DNA of 64,000 nucleotides from Hydrogenispora ethanolica (GTDB taxonomy: Bacteria > Bacillota > UBA4882 > UBA8346): assembly GCF_004340685.1 (NCBI RefSeq), contig NZ_SLUN01000020.1, positions 46,749 through 110,748 on the forward strand. The letters are read 5' to 3'. A program made the position numbers and the translations under genes. The notes beneath the pieces are model-generated. The model was not told where the DNA came from, searched no databases, and saw only the letters and a list, made by a program, of their open reading frames with translations. This document shows positions 7,428 to 16,292 of this stretch, in pieces; position 1 is the stretch's first letter, and every line of letters begins with the position of its first letter.

Positions 7428-8723
7428 TCATGATAGCTTGGCGGAAGGTAAGACCGCGAAGGTGGCGGCGATTCGTTCTTCTCCGACCTGACCCAATTGG
7501 GCAAAGTTACGGAGCACGACTCCGAAAAGCTGGTATTGCAAGACCAGCTTCAAAAAACTAGCCCAATCCGTTTCATCGCGGTAAATCAGACAGTGGGGTT
7601 CGCGGCGGCGCTGATAATTCACCCGGGTAAAGCCAACATCGGACCACGATTGACTGGCCCGGTGATTCATCGCCCTGATCATGCGCGCTTCCCGGTAAGC
7701 GATCTTCGTCACGGTAGACTGATCCAGATTCCAATCCCAGGCACAAACTTCTCCGAGCCATAGCGACCGTCCCGCCAGGCCCAATTGTAAGAGGCTCTTC
7801 ATGGCCTTCCGAGTTTGGGCTGCGGTTTCATAAAAAAGCTGTGGCGAGTCCTGATTCAAGACTGGCTCCCAGATGATCCATTTGCTGTTTTTGGCCAGCA
7901 GGGGCAGATTCAGCCATAGTAACTGGTCATAAACGGTGCTCCCGCTTGGCATCCTCAGTGGCAAAACTGCCAAATCAATGGGTCTGGCATGGATCCGAAG
8001 ATACTTTACGAATTCCACCCATTGAAAGATTGCATCCATGGGCGCCGACCGGAGATCGAGACCCCATTTCAGTCCGGCACGTAACTGGAGCGGTGCGCAC
8101 CAGCGCCGCCATTGTTTGGGCGAAGCCAACAGCAGGCTCCAGCTGTCCGTATCCGCTTCCACCAAGTGATAAAGCTGTGGGTCCCAATTCTCCGGAAACG
8201 CTAATTCCAAGTCGGTAGCAAAATGGAGATCGGCCCGGATCATCCCGGTGGCCGCTACGTCCGAAACAGCGTCCCTAGGAACCCCACCCGGTTCCCAGAG
8301 GAAAACTGCCTTCTCATTCAGGATTAGCTTCATTCCGGGGTAAATCCGGTGTTCGGGCCTTCCCTGGCCGGCGATGCTCTCCCAAGCGCTGTTGCGCACC
8401 CCGAATTTTTGCGAGATGGTACTCAGATTCTCCCCATTTTTCACAGTATAAATGAGGCGGCCGACCCGTTTGGTCGACTCCGTCAGCGCTTTGACGACCT
8501 CGCGCCCCACCCGCCCGTCGACCCGCAAATGGAAGGTCTTTTGGAACAACACCACCGCCTCTTCGGTCAGCACGCCGAACACTCCATCGCTGTTTCCAAA
8601 GTAAAATCCGGTCTGCTTCAGCATTTCTTGGAGTATCCGGACATCATTCCCCTGGTCGGCTATACGCAAAATTCTTTTTCCCAAGGGGAGTTCCGTCGCC
8701 TTCAGCCATTGCCATGCCATCAT
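7428..8723 (-). CDS. Peptidoglycan-binding and LysM protein with a GH18-like C-terminal domain
   Basis: The start is placed at tandem ATG codons at 8723/8720 behind GGGGGTATGG; the protein is about 431 residues. Residues about 15-80 form a peptidoglycan_binding_1 unit ('GNDVRILQEMLKQTGFYFG' then 'DGVFGVLTEEAVVLFQK'). A LysM domain follows at about 85-135 ('IYTVKNGENLSTISQKFG'). The remainder is a TIM-barrel-like domain in which 'WSLLLASPKQWRRW' and 'ILLGEVCAWDWNL'-type strands resemble the YaaH/SleL GH18 fold, but the DxxDxDxE catalytic motif is not visible. There is no clear signal peptide. It may be a spore-wall binding or degenerate cortex-lytic protein. The start and the C-terminal fold are uncertain. 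Confidence 0.65.
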   Translation of the reverse strand: MMAWQWLKATELPLGKRILRIADQGNDVRILQEMLKQTGFYFGNSDGVFGVLTEEAVVLFQKTFHLRVDGRVGREVVKALTESTKRVGRLIYTVKNGENLSTISQKFGVRNSAWESIAGQGRPEHRIYPGMKLILNEKAVFLWEPGGVPRDAVSDVAATGMIRADLHFATDLELAFPENWDPQLYHLVEADTDSWSLLLASPKQWRRWCAPLQLRAGLKWGLDLRSAPMDAIFQWVEFVKYLRIHARPIDLAVLPLRMPSGSTVYDQLLWLNLPLLAKNSKWIIWEPVLNQDSPQLFYETAAQTRKAMKSLLQLGLAGRSLWLGEVCAWDWNLDQSTVTKIAYREARMIRAMNHRASQSWSDVGFTRVNYQRRREPHCLIYRDETDWASFLKLVLQYQLFGVVLRNFAQLGQVGEERIAATFAVLPSAKLS

Positions 8724-8788
8724 CCCATACCCCCGATGATTACTGTATGAATCAAACCGGCTTCTGGTGCACACCGCCAAAAACAGCA

Positions 8789-8817
8789 TTGACAACCACC
8801 GTTCCACGGATTAAAAT
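8789..8817 (+). promoter_or_regulatory. Sigma-A promoter of cimA
   Basis: TTGACA (8789-8794) and TAAAAT (8812-8817) are separated by 17 bp on the plus strand, 50 bp upstream of the start codon. The leader is short, with no room for a T-box. Confidence 0.75.
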
Positions 8818-8867
8818 TGATTCAATATTATCCAGAAATGTCTTACAATAAACAAGGGGGTTGTCCG

Positions 8868-10478
8868 ATGAGGGTACTCTTTTATGATACCACCCTCCGC
8901 GACGGTACGCAGGGTGAAGGCGTTTATTTTTCGGTTCAGGATAAACTGCGAATCGTTCGAAAACTCGACCTCCTGGGGATTGATTATATCGAAGGCGGCT
9001 GGCCCGGAGCCAACCCCAAGGATTGGGAGTTCTACCAAGAAGCCGCCAAACTCCGGTTGAACCATGCGAAACTGGCCGCTTTCGGCAGCACTCGCCGGGC
9101 CAATCACCGGCCCGAGGACGACAAAACCCTGAATGATCTGCTGGCCACCAAAACTCCGGTGGTAACTATCTTCGGCAAGAGTTGGGACCTCCACGCTCAG
9201 GAAGTGCTCCGGGTCAGCCTGGCCGAGAATCTTCAGATTATCGAAGATTCGGTACGGTACCTCCATAGCAACCAGCGGGAAGTCGTTTACGACGCCGAAC
9301 ATTTCTTCGACGGCTATAAGTCCAATCCCGACTATGCCTTGGAGACTTTGCGGGCCGCCATCCGTGGCGGCGCCAGTACCGTCGTGTTATGCGATACCAA
9401 TGGCGGCACCATGCCGCTGGAGGTGGTCGAGATTCTCAAAACCGTTCAGACGCAGGTCCCAGTGCAACTCGGCGTTCACTTTCACAATGATTCCGGCACC
9501 GCAGTGGCCAGCTCGATCATGGCCGTACAAACCGGGGCCGTCCACGTCCAAGGGACGTTCAACGGTTATGGCGAACGTTGCGGCAATGCCAACCTTTCCA
9601 GCATCATCCCCACGCTCATCCTGAAACTAGGTTATGATGCCGGGGTCAAAGAAAACCTCACTCAACTCACCGAAGTCTCGCGCTATATCTCAGAACTGGC
9701 TAATCTCCATCACGATGAACGTCAGCCATATGTCGGAGGTTCGGCCTTTGCCCATAAAGCCGGCACTCACGTGGACGCTATCCTCAAAAACCCGCTCTCC
9801 CTGGAGCATATCCGTTCCGAACAAGTTGGCAATAAACGCCGTTTTCTCTTGTCCGATCAGGCGGGACGGAGTACCATTCTAAGTAAAGTTCGGGAGATCG
9901 TTCCGAACACCAAAAAAGATGATCCGCATGTGCTGGCGTTGACCAATCATTTAAAACAATTGGAAAATTCCGGCTATCAATTTGAAGCGGCCGACGCCTC
10001 GTTTGATCTATTGATTAAAAAGGCGTTCGGCTTATTTGAAAAGGCTTTTACGCTTGAAGGGTTCCGGCTGATCGTCGAAAAACGCGGCGATCAACCCGTT
10101 TTAGCGGAAGCGACCATCAAGGTGGGGGTCGGAGATGAACAAGAGATCACCGCCGCCGAAGGCGACGGCCCGGTCAACGCATTGGACTCGGCCATCCGCA
10201 AAGCCTTGCTTCGCTTTTATCCGGAGATCGCCGATGTCGGACTGGTCGACTATAAAGTCCGGGTGTTGGATGAAGACCGGGGAACCGCTTCGAAAGTCCG
10301 AGTCCTGATCGAAAGTTCCGACGGGACCAATTCCTGGGGAACCGTCGGCGTTTCCGAGAATATCATCGAAGCCTCTTGGGAAGCTCTGGTGGATAGTATC
10401 GAATACGGCATTCTGCTCAAAAAAGCCCAACGTGACAATCATTCCGCCAAGCCCAAGCGGTCTTCCAATGAAAACTGA
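8868..10478 (+). CDS. cimA: (R)-citramalate synthase
   Basis: CimA condenses acetyl-CoA and pyruvate to (R)-citramalate, the first step of a threonine-independent route to 2-oxobutyrate and isoleucine. The ATG at 8868 has AAGGGGG 8 nt upstream and gives 536 residues. The N-terminus YDTTLRDGTQGEGVYFSVQD is diagnostic for the CimA branch of the LeuA/HMGL-like family. The TIM barrel (about 1-270) contains 'VVLCDTNGG' and 'GVHFHNDSGTAVASS' with metal-binding His residues and 'GTFNGYGERCGNANL'. The C-terminal 160 residues form the LeuA-type allosteric dimer domain. No other isoleucine gene is nearby. It converges on the ZIP transporter gene with only 20 bp between them. Confidence 0.93.
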   Translation: MRVLFYDTTLRDGTQGEGVYFSVQDKLRIVRKLDLLGIDYIEGGWPGANPKDWEFYQEAAKLRLNHAKLAAFGSTRRANHRPEDDKTLNDLLATKTPVVTIFGKSWDLHAQEVLRVSLAENLQIIEDSVRYLHSNQREVVYDAEHFFDGYKSNPDYALETLRAAIRGGASTVVLCDTNGGTMPLEVVEILKTVQTQVPVQLGVHFHNDSGTAVASSIMAVQTGAVHVQGTFNGYGERCGNANLSSIIPTLILKLGYDAGVKENLTQLTEVSRYISELANLHHDERQPYVGGSAFAHKAGTHVDAILKNPLSLEHIRSEQVGNKRRFLLSDQAGRSTILSKVREIVPNTKKDDPHVLALTNHLKQLENSGYQFEAADASFDLLIKKAFGLFEKAFTLEGFRLIVEKRGDQPVLAEATIKVGVGDEQEITAAEGDGPVNALDSAIRKALLRFYPEIADVGLVDYKVRVLDEDRGTASKVRVLIESSDGTNSWGTVGVSENIIEASWEALVDSIEYGILLKKAQRDNHSAKPKRSSNEN

Positions 10479-10498
10479 TACCAGAACTCCAGCTTTCG

Positions 10499-11239
10499 CT
10501 AAATAAATCGGACCAAAACCAGTCCGGCCGTTAACCCAACCGCAAAGCCGGTGCCCACCCAAAAGGCTCCGGCTAATTTTTTGGCCATCGGCAATAATTC
10601 CTTGCCAACCAGCAGAAACATGGCTCCTCCGGCGAAACTCAAAGCGACCCCCGCCATCAAAGGCGATAGGGTTCCCAAAAAAGCCCCGACCGTGCTGCCA
10701 AAGGCCATTGGCAATTCCACCAGGACCAACGCCAAGAAGATTTTTGCCGACGCTACCCGCCCGATCTGAAACGCCGCCGCCATGACCATCCCCTCGGGAA
10801 TATTATGAATCGCCATCAAAAAAGCCAACCCAAGCCAACCGGAAAGCTCCGGATTGGCGATATAGGTCGTGCCCAGGGCCACCCCTTCCGGAAAATTATG
10901 AACTCCGATTCCTACTCCCAGCAGGATGCCGACTTTTGTAAAGCGGGAAAAATGACGCCGTTCGTACCATGGCAGACGGTTTAATATCTTGTCGAAATAC
11001 TGGACCAGAATCATCCCAATCGCCGTGCCGGTCAGCATCGGAAAGACTCCACCGAAGTGCAAGGCCTCGGGCCAGAGATCAAAAAGAACCACCGCCACCA
11101 TGATTCCACCTGAAAACCCCAGTAACCAGCTTTGTTTCGCCATACTCGCCTTCGAGCGGAGCATGATATAGACTCCGCCAAGCAGTGTCCCGCTGACCCC
11201 GGCGAATAGCCCAAGAACCGTTGCCTTGATTAATTCCAT
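10499..11239 (-). CDS. ZIP-family metal transporter
   Basis: This 246-residue membrane protein has about eight hydrophobic segments. The two metal-binding helices are clear: 'GVGIGVHNFPEGVALGTTY' (helix IV) and 'MAIHNIPEGMVMAAAFQIG' (helix V). ZIP transporters import divalent metals such as zinc, iron or manganese. The N-terminus is short and hydrophobic and the ATG is the natural start. It is a single gene, convergent with cimA. The metal and its regulation cannot be read from the sequence. Confidence 0.92.
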   Translation of the reverse strand: MELIKATVLGLFAGVSGTLLGGVYIMLRSKASMAKQSWLLGFSGGIMVAVVLFDLWPEALHFGGVFPMLTGTAIGMILVQYFDKILNRLPWYERRHFSRFTKVGILLGVGIGVHNFPEGVALGTTYIANPELSGWLGLAFLMAIHNIPEGMVMAAAFQIGRVASAKIFLALVLVELPMAFGSTVGAFLGTLSPLMAGVALSFAGGAMFLLVGKELLPMAKKLAGAFWVGTGFAVGLTAGLVLVRFI

Positions 11240-11403
11240 AGTCTCACCCGCTTCAGCCTTTCTACTGCCTCGTCCTAGCGTCTAGTAAATTTAGGTTCCA
11301 AACCGCCGAGGCATCTTTGCCATTCATCAGCAGATCTTATGCCGGAATTTAACTCGGATATGATCTTTCTCTGGGTAAAGACTATTTTGCAGGAGGAGAA
11401 GTC

Positions 11404-11847
11404 ATGGATTTTAAAGGAAAACTGATCCCGTTATTATTTGCAGCGGCTTCAGGAGCTTTGATGGCGATTCAGGGAACTTTTAACAGCGTCTTGGGTAAGG
11501 TGATCGGCCTTCTGGAAGGGACATTCAGTGTACACTTGATCGGAACGATTACCGCCGGGATTCTGTTATTTTTTCTGGGTAACGGCAGTTTCGCCAAAAT
11601 GGGTTCAGTCCCCTGGTTTGCCTGGTTGGGGGGACCCATCGGCGTGGCAATCATCTTCGGCGTGGCCGTCAGTATCCCCAAGTTGGGCGTGGGGGTAGCC
11701 ACGACCTCGATTATCGCGGCCCAGTTATTAACGGCATATCTGATTGACCATTTCGGTCTGTTCGGGATGGAGCACATCCCTTTTACCATGTTAAAGTTAG
11801 GAGGAATTATTTTAATTGTAGTTGGCTCCAAATTGCTACTGAACTAA
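11404..11847 (+). CDS. DMT-superfamily half-size permease (DUF606/YdcZ type)
   Basis: A strong GGAGGAG precedes the ATG by 5 nt. The 147-residue product is almost entirely hydrophobic, with five predicted transmembrane helices and the N-terminal 'GALMAIQGTFNSVLGK' and central 'LGGPIGVAIIFGVAVSIPKLGVG' motifs seen in the YdcZ/DUF606 family. Such proteins are half-size relatives of EamA transporters and often work as pairs; only one copy is present here. Substrate unknown. A bidirectional terminator follows. Confidence 0.8.
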   Translation: MDFKGKLIPLLFAAASGALMAIQGTFNSVLGKVIGLLEGTFSVHLIGTITAGILLFFLGNGSFAKMGSVPWFAWLGGPIGVAIIFGVAVSIPKLGVGVATTSIIAAQLLTAYLIDHFGLFGMEHIPFTMLKLGGIILIVVGSKLLLN

Positions 11848-11885
11848 GCCGTAGCTTTATCGTTATAGAAATGGTTCAAACCGCG

Positions 11886-11917
11886 AAAAAAGAACCTACA
11901 TCGAATAGGTTCTTTTT
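11886..11917. terminator. Bidirectional rho-independent terminator
   Basis: AAAAAGAACCTA and TAGGTTCTTTTT form a 12-bp stem with a 7-nt loop between the convergent permease and response-regulator genes. T tracts exist on both strands. Confidence 0.82.
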
Positions 11918-11974
11918 CAGTATGAAAACTTGGGATAAGCACTTTACTTCATGGGAACTCCATCCATGATTGGA

Positions 11975-12334
11975 TTAGCTCAATTTGCGGAACGCTTCCA
12001 GGACGACCTCTTTTTCAAACGGTTTCACTAAAAAATCGACGGCTCCGGCCTGTATCGCTTCCAATATTAAATACTTCTGTCCCATGGCGGTGCACATCAC
12101 CACTTTAGCCTTGGGATCGATTTTGCGAATCTCTTTCAATGCTTGAATGCCGTTCATATCGGGCATTGTGATGTCCATCGTCACAATATCCGGCAAAAGC
12201 TCCGGGTAAATTCGTACCGCTTCTCTTCCATTGGAAGCTTCCCCCACAACTTCATGACCACCTTCCGCGAGGATCCGGCCTAAGAATTTACGGCTGATCA
12301 AGGCGTCATCGACCACTAAAACTCGTTTTCCCAT
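11975..12334 (-). CDS. CheY-like single-domain response regulator
   Basis: This 119-residue protein is one receiver domain with no output domain. The acidic pair is in 'VLVVDDALISRKFL', the phospho-acceptor Asp in 'DIVTMDITMPDMNG' (about residue 53), the conserved Thr in 'VVMCTAMGQ' and the Lys in 'DFLVKPFEKE'. All catalytic residues are intact, so it should be phosphorylated by a histidine kinase. GAGAGGGG precedes the ATG. Closest in style to CheY/PatA-type stand-alone regulators. No kinase or chemotaxis gene is adjacent, so its partner is unknown. Confidence 0.9.
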   Translation of the reverse strand: MGKRVLVVDDALISRKFLGRILAEGGHEVVGEASNGREAVRIYPELLPDIVTMDITMPDMNGIQALKEIRKIDPKAKVVMCTAMGQKYLILEAIQAGAVDFLVKPFEKEVVLEAFRKLS

Positions 12335-12523
12335 CCCATGGCTACCCCTCTCGCTCTATAAGGTCGCGAATATCTTCATCCTACGAATATATATAATATT
12401 CCTTAAAAACGCCGCAATTCTACCCTAAAAATCGTGATCTCAAAACCGGCAAGGTCGTGAATCTTATATATTCGTTGTGCAGACCAGCAAGCAGATGGTG
12501 AAGACTATTCGGCATGAGCGTCC
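12335..12523. other. AT-rich promoter region of the response regulator
   Basis: The stretch around 12386-12402 is a run of alternating A and T (ATATATATAATATT) that on the minus strand offers several TATAAT-like boxes. I could not single out one promoter. No gene is visible up to the MITE copy at 12524. Confidence 0.4.
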
Positions 12524-12654
12524 AGAAGCGTTGTGATAAACCCCGTCCGAAGGTCAGGGTGAACACAAAAGCTCAGAGAAGCAAGTGATTAAGTCGATTT
12601 TTAGTCCACTGAAAGGATGACTTTCGAATCAAAGGACTTTATCACACGGCTTCT
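12524..12654 (+). repeat. MITE-like repeat, copy C
   Basis: Full copy in the same orientation as copy A, from AGAAGCGTTGTGATAAAC to CACACGGCTTCT. Internal motif GAGAAGCAAGTGATTAAG. It lies in the spacer between the response regulator and the hypothetical gene at 12777. Left flank GCGTCC, right flank AGAATA. Confidence 0.85.
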
Positions 12655-12776
12655 AGAATAGCTTGTGCTAACGGCGGAAGTCCGGAGAAGGCAGTTTGTG
12701 TTGTTGGCTGAATAGTGGAAACCTCAGCATTCGGCGGTGCAGCGGCGACTCCGTTGCCGATCAGATAAAAGACTGG

Positions 12777-13115
12777 TTAGCATTGGTTTTTAGTTCGATT
12801 TTCATCGATTTTTAAACAGTCGCATTCGAGCACAGAAATGTTTTTCCGTATCCAACAGTAGATTAGTTTTTCTAGTAACTTAATCATCTGGCAGATAATG
12901 TCGCCGATATCGTTCACTCGGTCAATTGCCGCTTCAATATCATGCTTTTTACTGAGTCCCAAGGACTGCAAGTCGAGCGCGCAAAGGCTTAATTGCCGGC
13001 AGCTGCCGCTCAACGAAGCGATCATCCCGGTAACCCAATCGATCGGAAAATGAGTGTTTTCAATTGAAGCCGTTTCTTCTGAAGCCGTTTCTTCTGGAGC
13101 CGTTTCTTCCTCCAT
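12777..13115 (-). CDS. Hypothetical protein with an EETA-type repeat at its N-terminus
   Basis: An ATG at 13115 lies 8 nt after GGGGG; a GTG nine bases earlier is also possible. The product of about 112 residues starts with three repeats of a Glu-Glu-Thr-Ala-(Pro/Ser) unit encoded by an 18-bp tandem DNA repeat (about 13069-13108). The rest is a helical domain with five cysteines, including 'LIYCWIRKNISVLECDCLK' near the end. No family is recognised. Cysteine richness could mean metal binding, but spacing does not match a known finger. It has no close operon partner. Confidence 0.55.
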   Translation of the reverse strand: MEEETAPEETASEETASIENTHFPIDWVTGMIASLSGSCRQLSLCALDLQSLGLSKKHDIEAAIDRVNDIGDIICQMIKLLEKLIYCWIRKNISVLECDCLKIDENRTKNQC

Positions 13116-13332
13116 CGCTTCCACCCCCGAACCATCTTATGCCGCAACCTGCATGAATGGTACTATAGTCCCAGTTTCGATGGGTCTCTTTTTTAAGAGG
13201 TGGCCGAGCTTCCCCTTCCGGAATTCACAAGCTAACACCATCGCCCAATGGTCTATTGACCTGGACCGAATCACCCCTGCATCGGTTATTCCGCATGCTG
13301 GACGATTTTTTATAAAACAGTTTCTGACAAAT

Positions 13333-13355
13333 AAAAAAAGCGGCTTAATCCGCTT
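13333..13355 (-). terminator. Rho-independent terminator of the glycogen gene pair
   Basis: On the minus strand AAGCGG / CCGCTT with a 6-nt loop is followed by TTTTTTT. It lies about 170 bp after the stop of the glycosyltransferase gene at 13528. Confidence 0.7.
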
Positions 13356-13527
13356 GACTAACTTGGATATAATCCGCCATCCCTGGCGGTCAAACAGCAT
13401 CCTTGCTTTTGATATTATCATCGAACGGTCTTTCGGAAAACTTAATAAGACTAAGGACCTATTTTCATTCGGGATTTGCGAAGTTTTATGGGACTATAGT
13501 CCTATTTCGCTCCGATTGAGTCTCATA

Positions 13528-14688
13528 TCAAACGGGCGAGGCTTCGGTGAGCACCTTTTGATAGAGTTCTACGGTACGCCGGGCAATCACATCCCACCCA
13601 AAGAATTGCTCGACCCGCTTCCGGCCCGCAGTCCGGAACCGTTCCCGCAACCCCGGGTCAGCCATCAGCTTTCGAATCGCCGCGGCCAATTCCGCCGGAT
13701 CATCCGGCGGCACCAGCAGTCCGGTTTCGCCATGAACCACCACTTCTTTAATTCCTCCGACCCGCGACGCCACCACCGGCGTCCGGCAGGCCATCGCTTC
13801 CAAGTTAATGATGCCGAAAGGCTCGTAAACCGACGGACAGACAAAAGCGGCCGCATGCGAATAGAGCTGGATGACTTGCGGCTTGGGAACCATCTCATTA
13901 AGCCACAAAATCCGGGGATTGCCGGCAATTTTCTCGCGCAATTCCGCTTCGAGTCCCGGCGTGTCGGGTGCGCTGGCGCATAAAACGAGTTGGAGATCGA
14001 GGTCATTCAGGCTGTCCATTGCCGCGACCAGTTGCAGGATTCCTTTCTGGCGGCTGATCCTGCCGACAAACAACAGATACGGCGGGCGGACCCCCCGTTC
14101 GAGCAGGAAATCCCGCTCCAGTGTGGGCTGGTATTGCCGGAGATCGACTCCATTATGAATCACGACCACTTTCTCGGGGGAAACCTCGTAAAAGCGCAGA
14201 ATATCCTCTTTCATCTCCGCCGAGACCGCAATCACCCGGTCGGCCGCCCCTACTCCGTTCCGTTCAATCCAGGAACTCAAGGCGTAACCGCTGCCGAGTT
14301 GCTCCTCCTTCCACGGGCGAAGAGGTTCCAGGCTATGCATGGTGACAATCAGGGGAATACCATAGAGCAGTTTGGCCAGAAAGCCCGCGAAAAACGTATA
14401 CCAGGTATGGCAGTGGACCAGGTCGGCCCCGAGTGGCTGACCGTTAAAAGCGAGATTGACCGCCAACGCCTGGAGGGTCTTGGCAAAGGGTTGATCCGAA
14501 TGCGCCAGCCGGTCCCAGCCGGGAAAGCCTACGATTCTCAAGTTGGGATCGGAAGCATCTTGATCGCCGAAGGCCCGGACCTCTACCTCAATCAGTTCGG
14601 CTAAGGCCCGGGACAGATAATCGACATGCACTCCGGCCCCGCCGTAAATATAAGGTGGATACTCATTGGTGAAAAGCGCCGCTCTCAT
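13528..14688 (-). CDS. GT4 glycosyltransferase, glycogen synthase / maltose-1-phosphate synthase type
   Basis: The start at 14688 (MRAALFTNEYPPYIYGGAGV) has AGAAGGG 9 nt upstream; the product is 386 residues. It has the two Rossmann domains of GT-B enzymes: the N-terminal glycine-rich loop 'YGGAGVHVDYL', 'DLVHCHTWYTFFAG', then 'VIHNGVDLRQYQP', 'LLFVGRISRQKG' and the C-terminal nucleotide-sugar motif 'VCPSVYEPFGIINLEAMACRTPVVAS' with the E-x7-E pair. This subfamily (GlgM, or ADP-glucose dependent glycogen synthase of actinobacteria and some Firmicutes) transfers glucose from ADP-glucose to glucose-1-phosphate or to glucan ends. The maltokinase gene just upstream strengthens a maltose-1-phosphate role, but no GlgE is in the window. 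Confidence 0.82.
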   Translation of the reverse strand: MRAALFTNEYPPYIYGGAGVHVDYLSRALAELIEVEVRAFGDQDASDPNLRIVGFPGWDRLAHSDQPFAKTLQALAVNLAFNGQPLGADLVHCHTWYTFFAGFLAKLLYGIPLIVTMHSLEPLRPWKEEQLGSGYALSSWIERNGVGAADRVIAVSAEMKEDILRFYEVSPEKVVVIHNGVDLRQYQPTLERDFLLERGVRPPYLLFVGRISRQKGILQLVAAMDSLNDLDLQLVLCASAPDTPGLEAELREKIAGNPRILWLNEMVPKPQVIQLYSHAAAFVCPSVYEPFGIINLEAMACRTPVVASRVGGIKEVVVHGETGLLVPPDDPAELAAAIRKLMADPGLRERFRTAGRKRVEQFFGWDVIARRTVELYQKVLTEASPV

Positions 14689-14751
14689 TTCGGAAGACCC
14701 TTCTTTCTCCATCCGGCACAGCCGGTAAAGAATGAAATTACCTTAGAATCA

Positions 14752-16149
14752 TTAATTCAGACAGCTACTGGGACTGGTGATAGTTTCGACCAGTTTCAGC
14801 AAGCCGTGGAGGGGTATCGGTAGCCACTCGGGACGGTAACGTTGTTCGTACTCGCACTCGTAAAGGGCGCGCTCCAACTGAAAGAGCAGGAGCAGCTTGT
14901 CAAAAGGGGCTCCGTCGGGCAGAAAATCCAGCGCCAGTTCCCGCCCGGCCTCACGGTAGCCGTTGATGAGTCCGCTGACCAGTAATTGCTCCCGGGTCGC
15001 CAGCCAGTCGGCGCCCCCTCCGGCCGTATGGACGCGGTAGCTGATGGAACGGAGCATCGAGGCCAGATCCTTTAAGGGTGAATCGTAGTTTTCCCGTTCC
15101 GCGATGCTTTTAAGCGGCTCTCCCTCAAAGTCGATCACCTTCCAGCCCGGTTCGGTCTTGAGCACTTGTTCCAGGTGCAGATCGCCATGAATCCGATATT
15201 GAAAGCCCAAAGCATCCTGGCGCAAATCCTTTTCCAGCTGGTTCAAGGCGACGCTTACCGCGGCATTCCCCTCCCCCAGCCAGCCGGAGCCGGAATGTTC
15301 CAATAAAGCCGTCAGCTTCGCGATACGGGAGCGGAGGTCGGCGGCGGTAAACGGCTGAAAACGGTTCTCACTCCGGGCGATGAGCGCCATTTTCTGGTGC
15401 ATTCCGGCCAGGGTCGCTCCCAGACTGTAACTCTCCCGTACCAGTTCTTCTTCGGTTTCCGGCCCTTCGGCGCCGAGCAATTCGCCCCAAACCTCCCAGC
15501 CGCTGCCCCGGTTGGGGATGAATTGCTGAATAATTCCCAAGGTATACTCAGCCGTCGCCCGGTAACTGACGGCTCCCAAAACGGCCGGGACCTCCTCCGC
15601 GTGCAGCCGGGTCAGGGCGGTATTGATGGCCAGCTCCGGGTTGACTCCCGGGTAAATCCGCCGGTAATTCTTGATCAGGTAGCGGTGCGTGACAAAGAGC
15701 AGCGAATTGCTGGAGTGGCCTTGGACAGAGAAGCCGGGCTCCCGGAACTCGCTGAACGCCTCGAAACGGAATTGGCCCCGGCCGGTCTCAAAGACTCCTC
15801 CGCGCTCCAATAATTGCTCGATCAGCTCAATATACTGCGGAGTGGCCACTCCATCGTAAAAGAAGAACCCTTCCGCCTCAAAGAGATGCTCCCGGTCGAA
15901 AGCAGGCGTCTTTTCCAGCGCCAGCAAGGGGATGAAATAAAAATAACCCGGCGCGGCGGCGGGTCGGAAGAGGTTGAACGATAAAAAAGACTGGCTGGCC
16001 GCTTGGCCGAATTGAATGCTGTCCTCCAATAGGAGCTGTTGCTGGATGCCCCGGTCCGCGAACCAACGTTCCTCACGGAAGTATGCTCCCGAAACCGCGG
16101 CGCAGGCCCGCTGCAGCCGGGAGTTGTAAAGCTGTTGCCAGGTCGGCAT
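14752..16149 (-). CDS. Maltokinase-like sugar kinase
   Basis: This 465-residue protein resembles maltokinase (Mak/Pep2), which makes maltose-1-phosphate from maltose and ATP. It has the N-terminal cystatin-like cap (about 1-120), an intermediate region and a eukaryotic-kinase-like fold (about 130-440). The key catalytic block is 'YRIHGDLHLEQVLKTEPGWK' followed by 'VIDFEGEP' (about residues 317-345): His-Gly-Asp catalytic loop and Asp-Phe-Glu metal site, both typical of maltokinases. It is followed after 63 bp by the GT4 glucan gene on the same strand, a likely operon. The pairing points to alpha-glucan synthesis by the maltose-1-phosphate route. Trehalose synthase and GlgE are absent nearby. 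Confidence 0.8.
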   Translation of the reverse strand: MPTWQQLYNSRLQRACAAVSGAYFREERWFADRGIQQQLLLEDSIQFGQAASQSFLSFNLFRPAAAPGYFYFIPLLALEKTPAFDREHLFEAEGFFFYDGVATPQYIELIEQLLERGGVFETGRGQFRFEAFSEFREPGFSVQGHSSNSLLFVTHRYLIKNYRRIYPGVNPELAINTALTRLHAEEVPAVLGAVSYRATAEYTLGIIQQFIPNRGSGWEVWGELLGAEGPETEEELVRESYSLGATLAGMHQKMALIARSENRFQPFTAADLRSRIAKLTALLEHSGSGWLGEGNAAVSVALNQLEKDLRQDALGFQYRIHGDLHLEQVLKTEPGWKVIDFEGEPLKSIAERENYDSPLKDLASMLRSISYRVHTAGGGADWLATREQLLVSGLINGYREAGRELALDFLPDGAPFDKLLLLFQLERALYECEYEQRYRPEWLPIPLHGLLKLVETITSPSSCLN

Positions 16150-16292
16150 CGCGCCACCTCGAATCCTTCGTCAAATTGCCTCGTCAAGCTTTTACGAAAG
16201 CAGGATGAAGAAAGGTCCGCGCTCCTCTCCCTGTCCTATTCCGGGTTTTGAAAGGAGGAGTGATCACGCAAATAACTTTCTTCAACTCGCTA

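Noticed and set aside
8818..8867. T-box or leader attenuator in front of cimA
   Set aside because: The promoter at 8789-8817 leaves only about 45 nt of leader, too short for a T-box or riboswitch.
13137..13421. 94-codon frame on the minus strand
   Set aside because: It runs across the terminator at 13333-13355, lacks a ribosome site and resembles no family.
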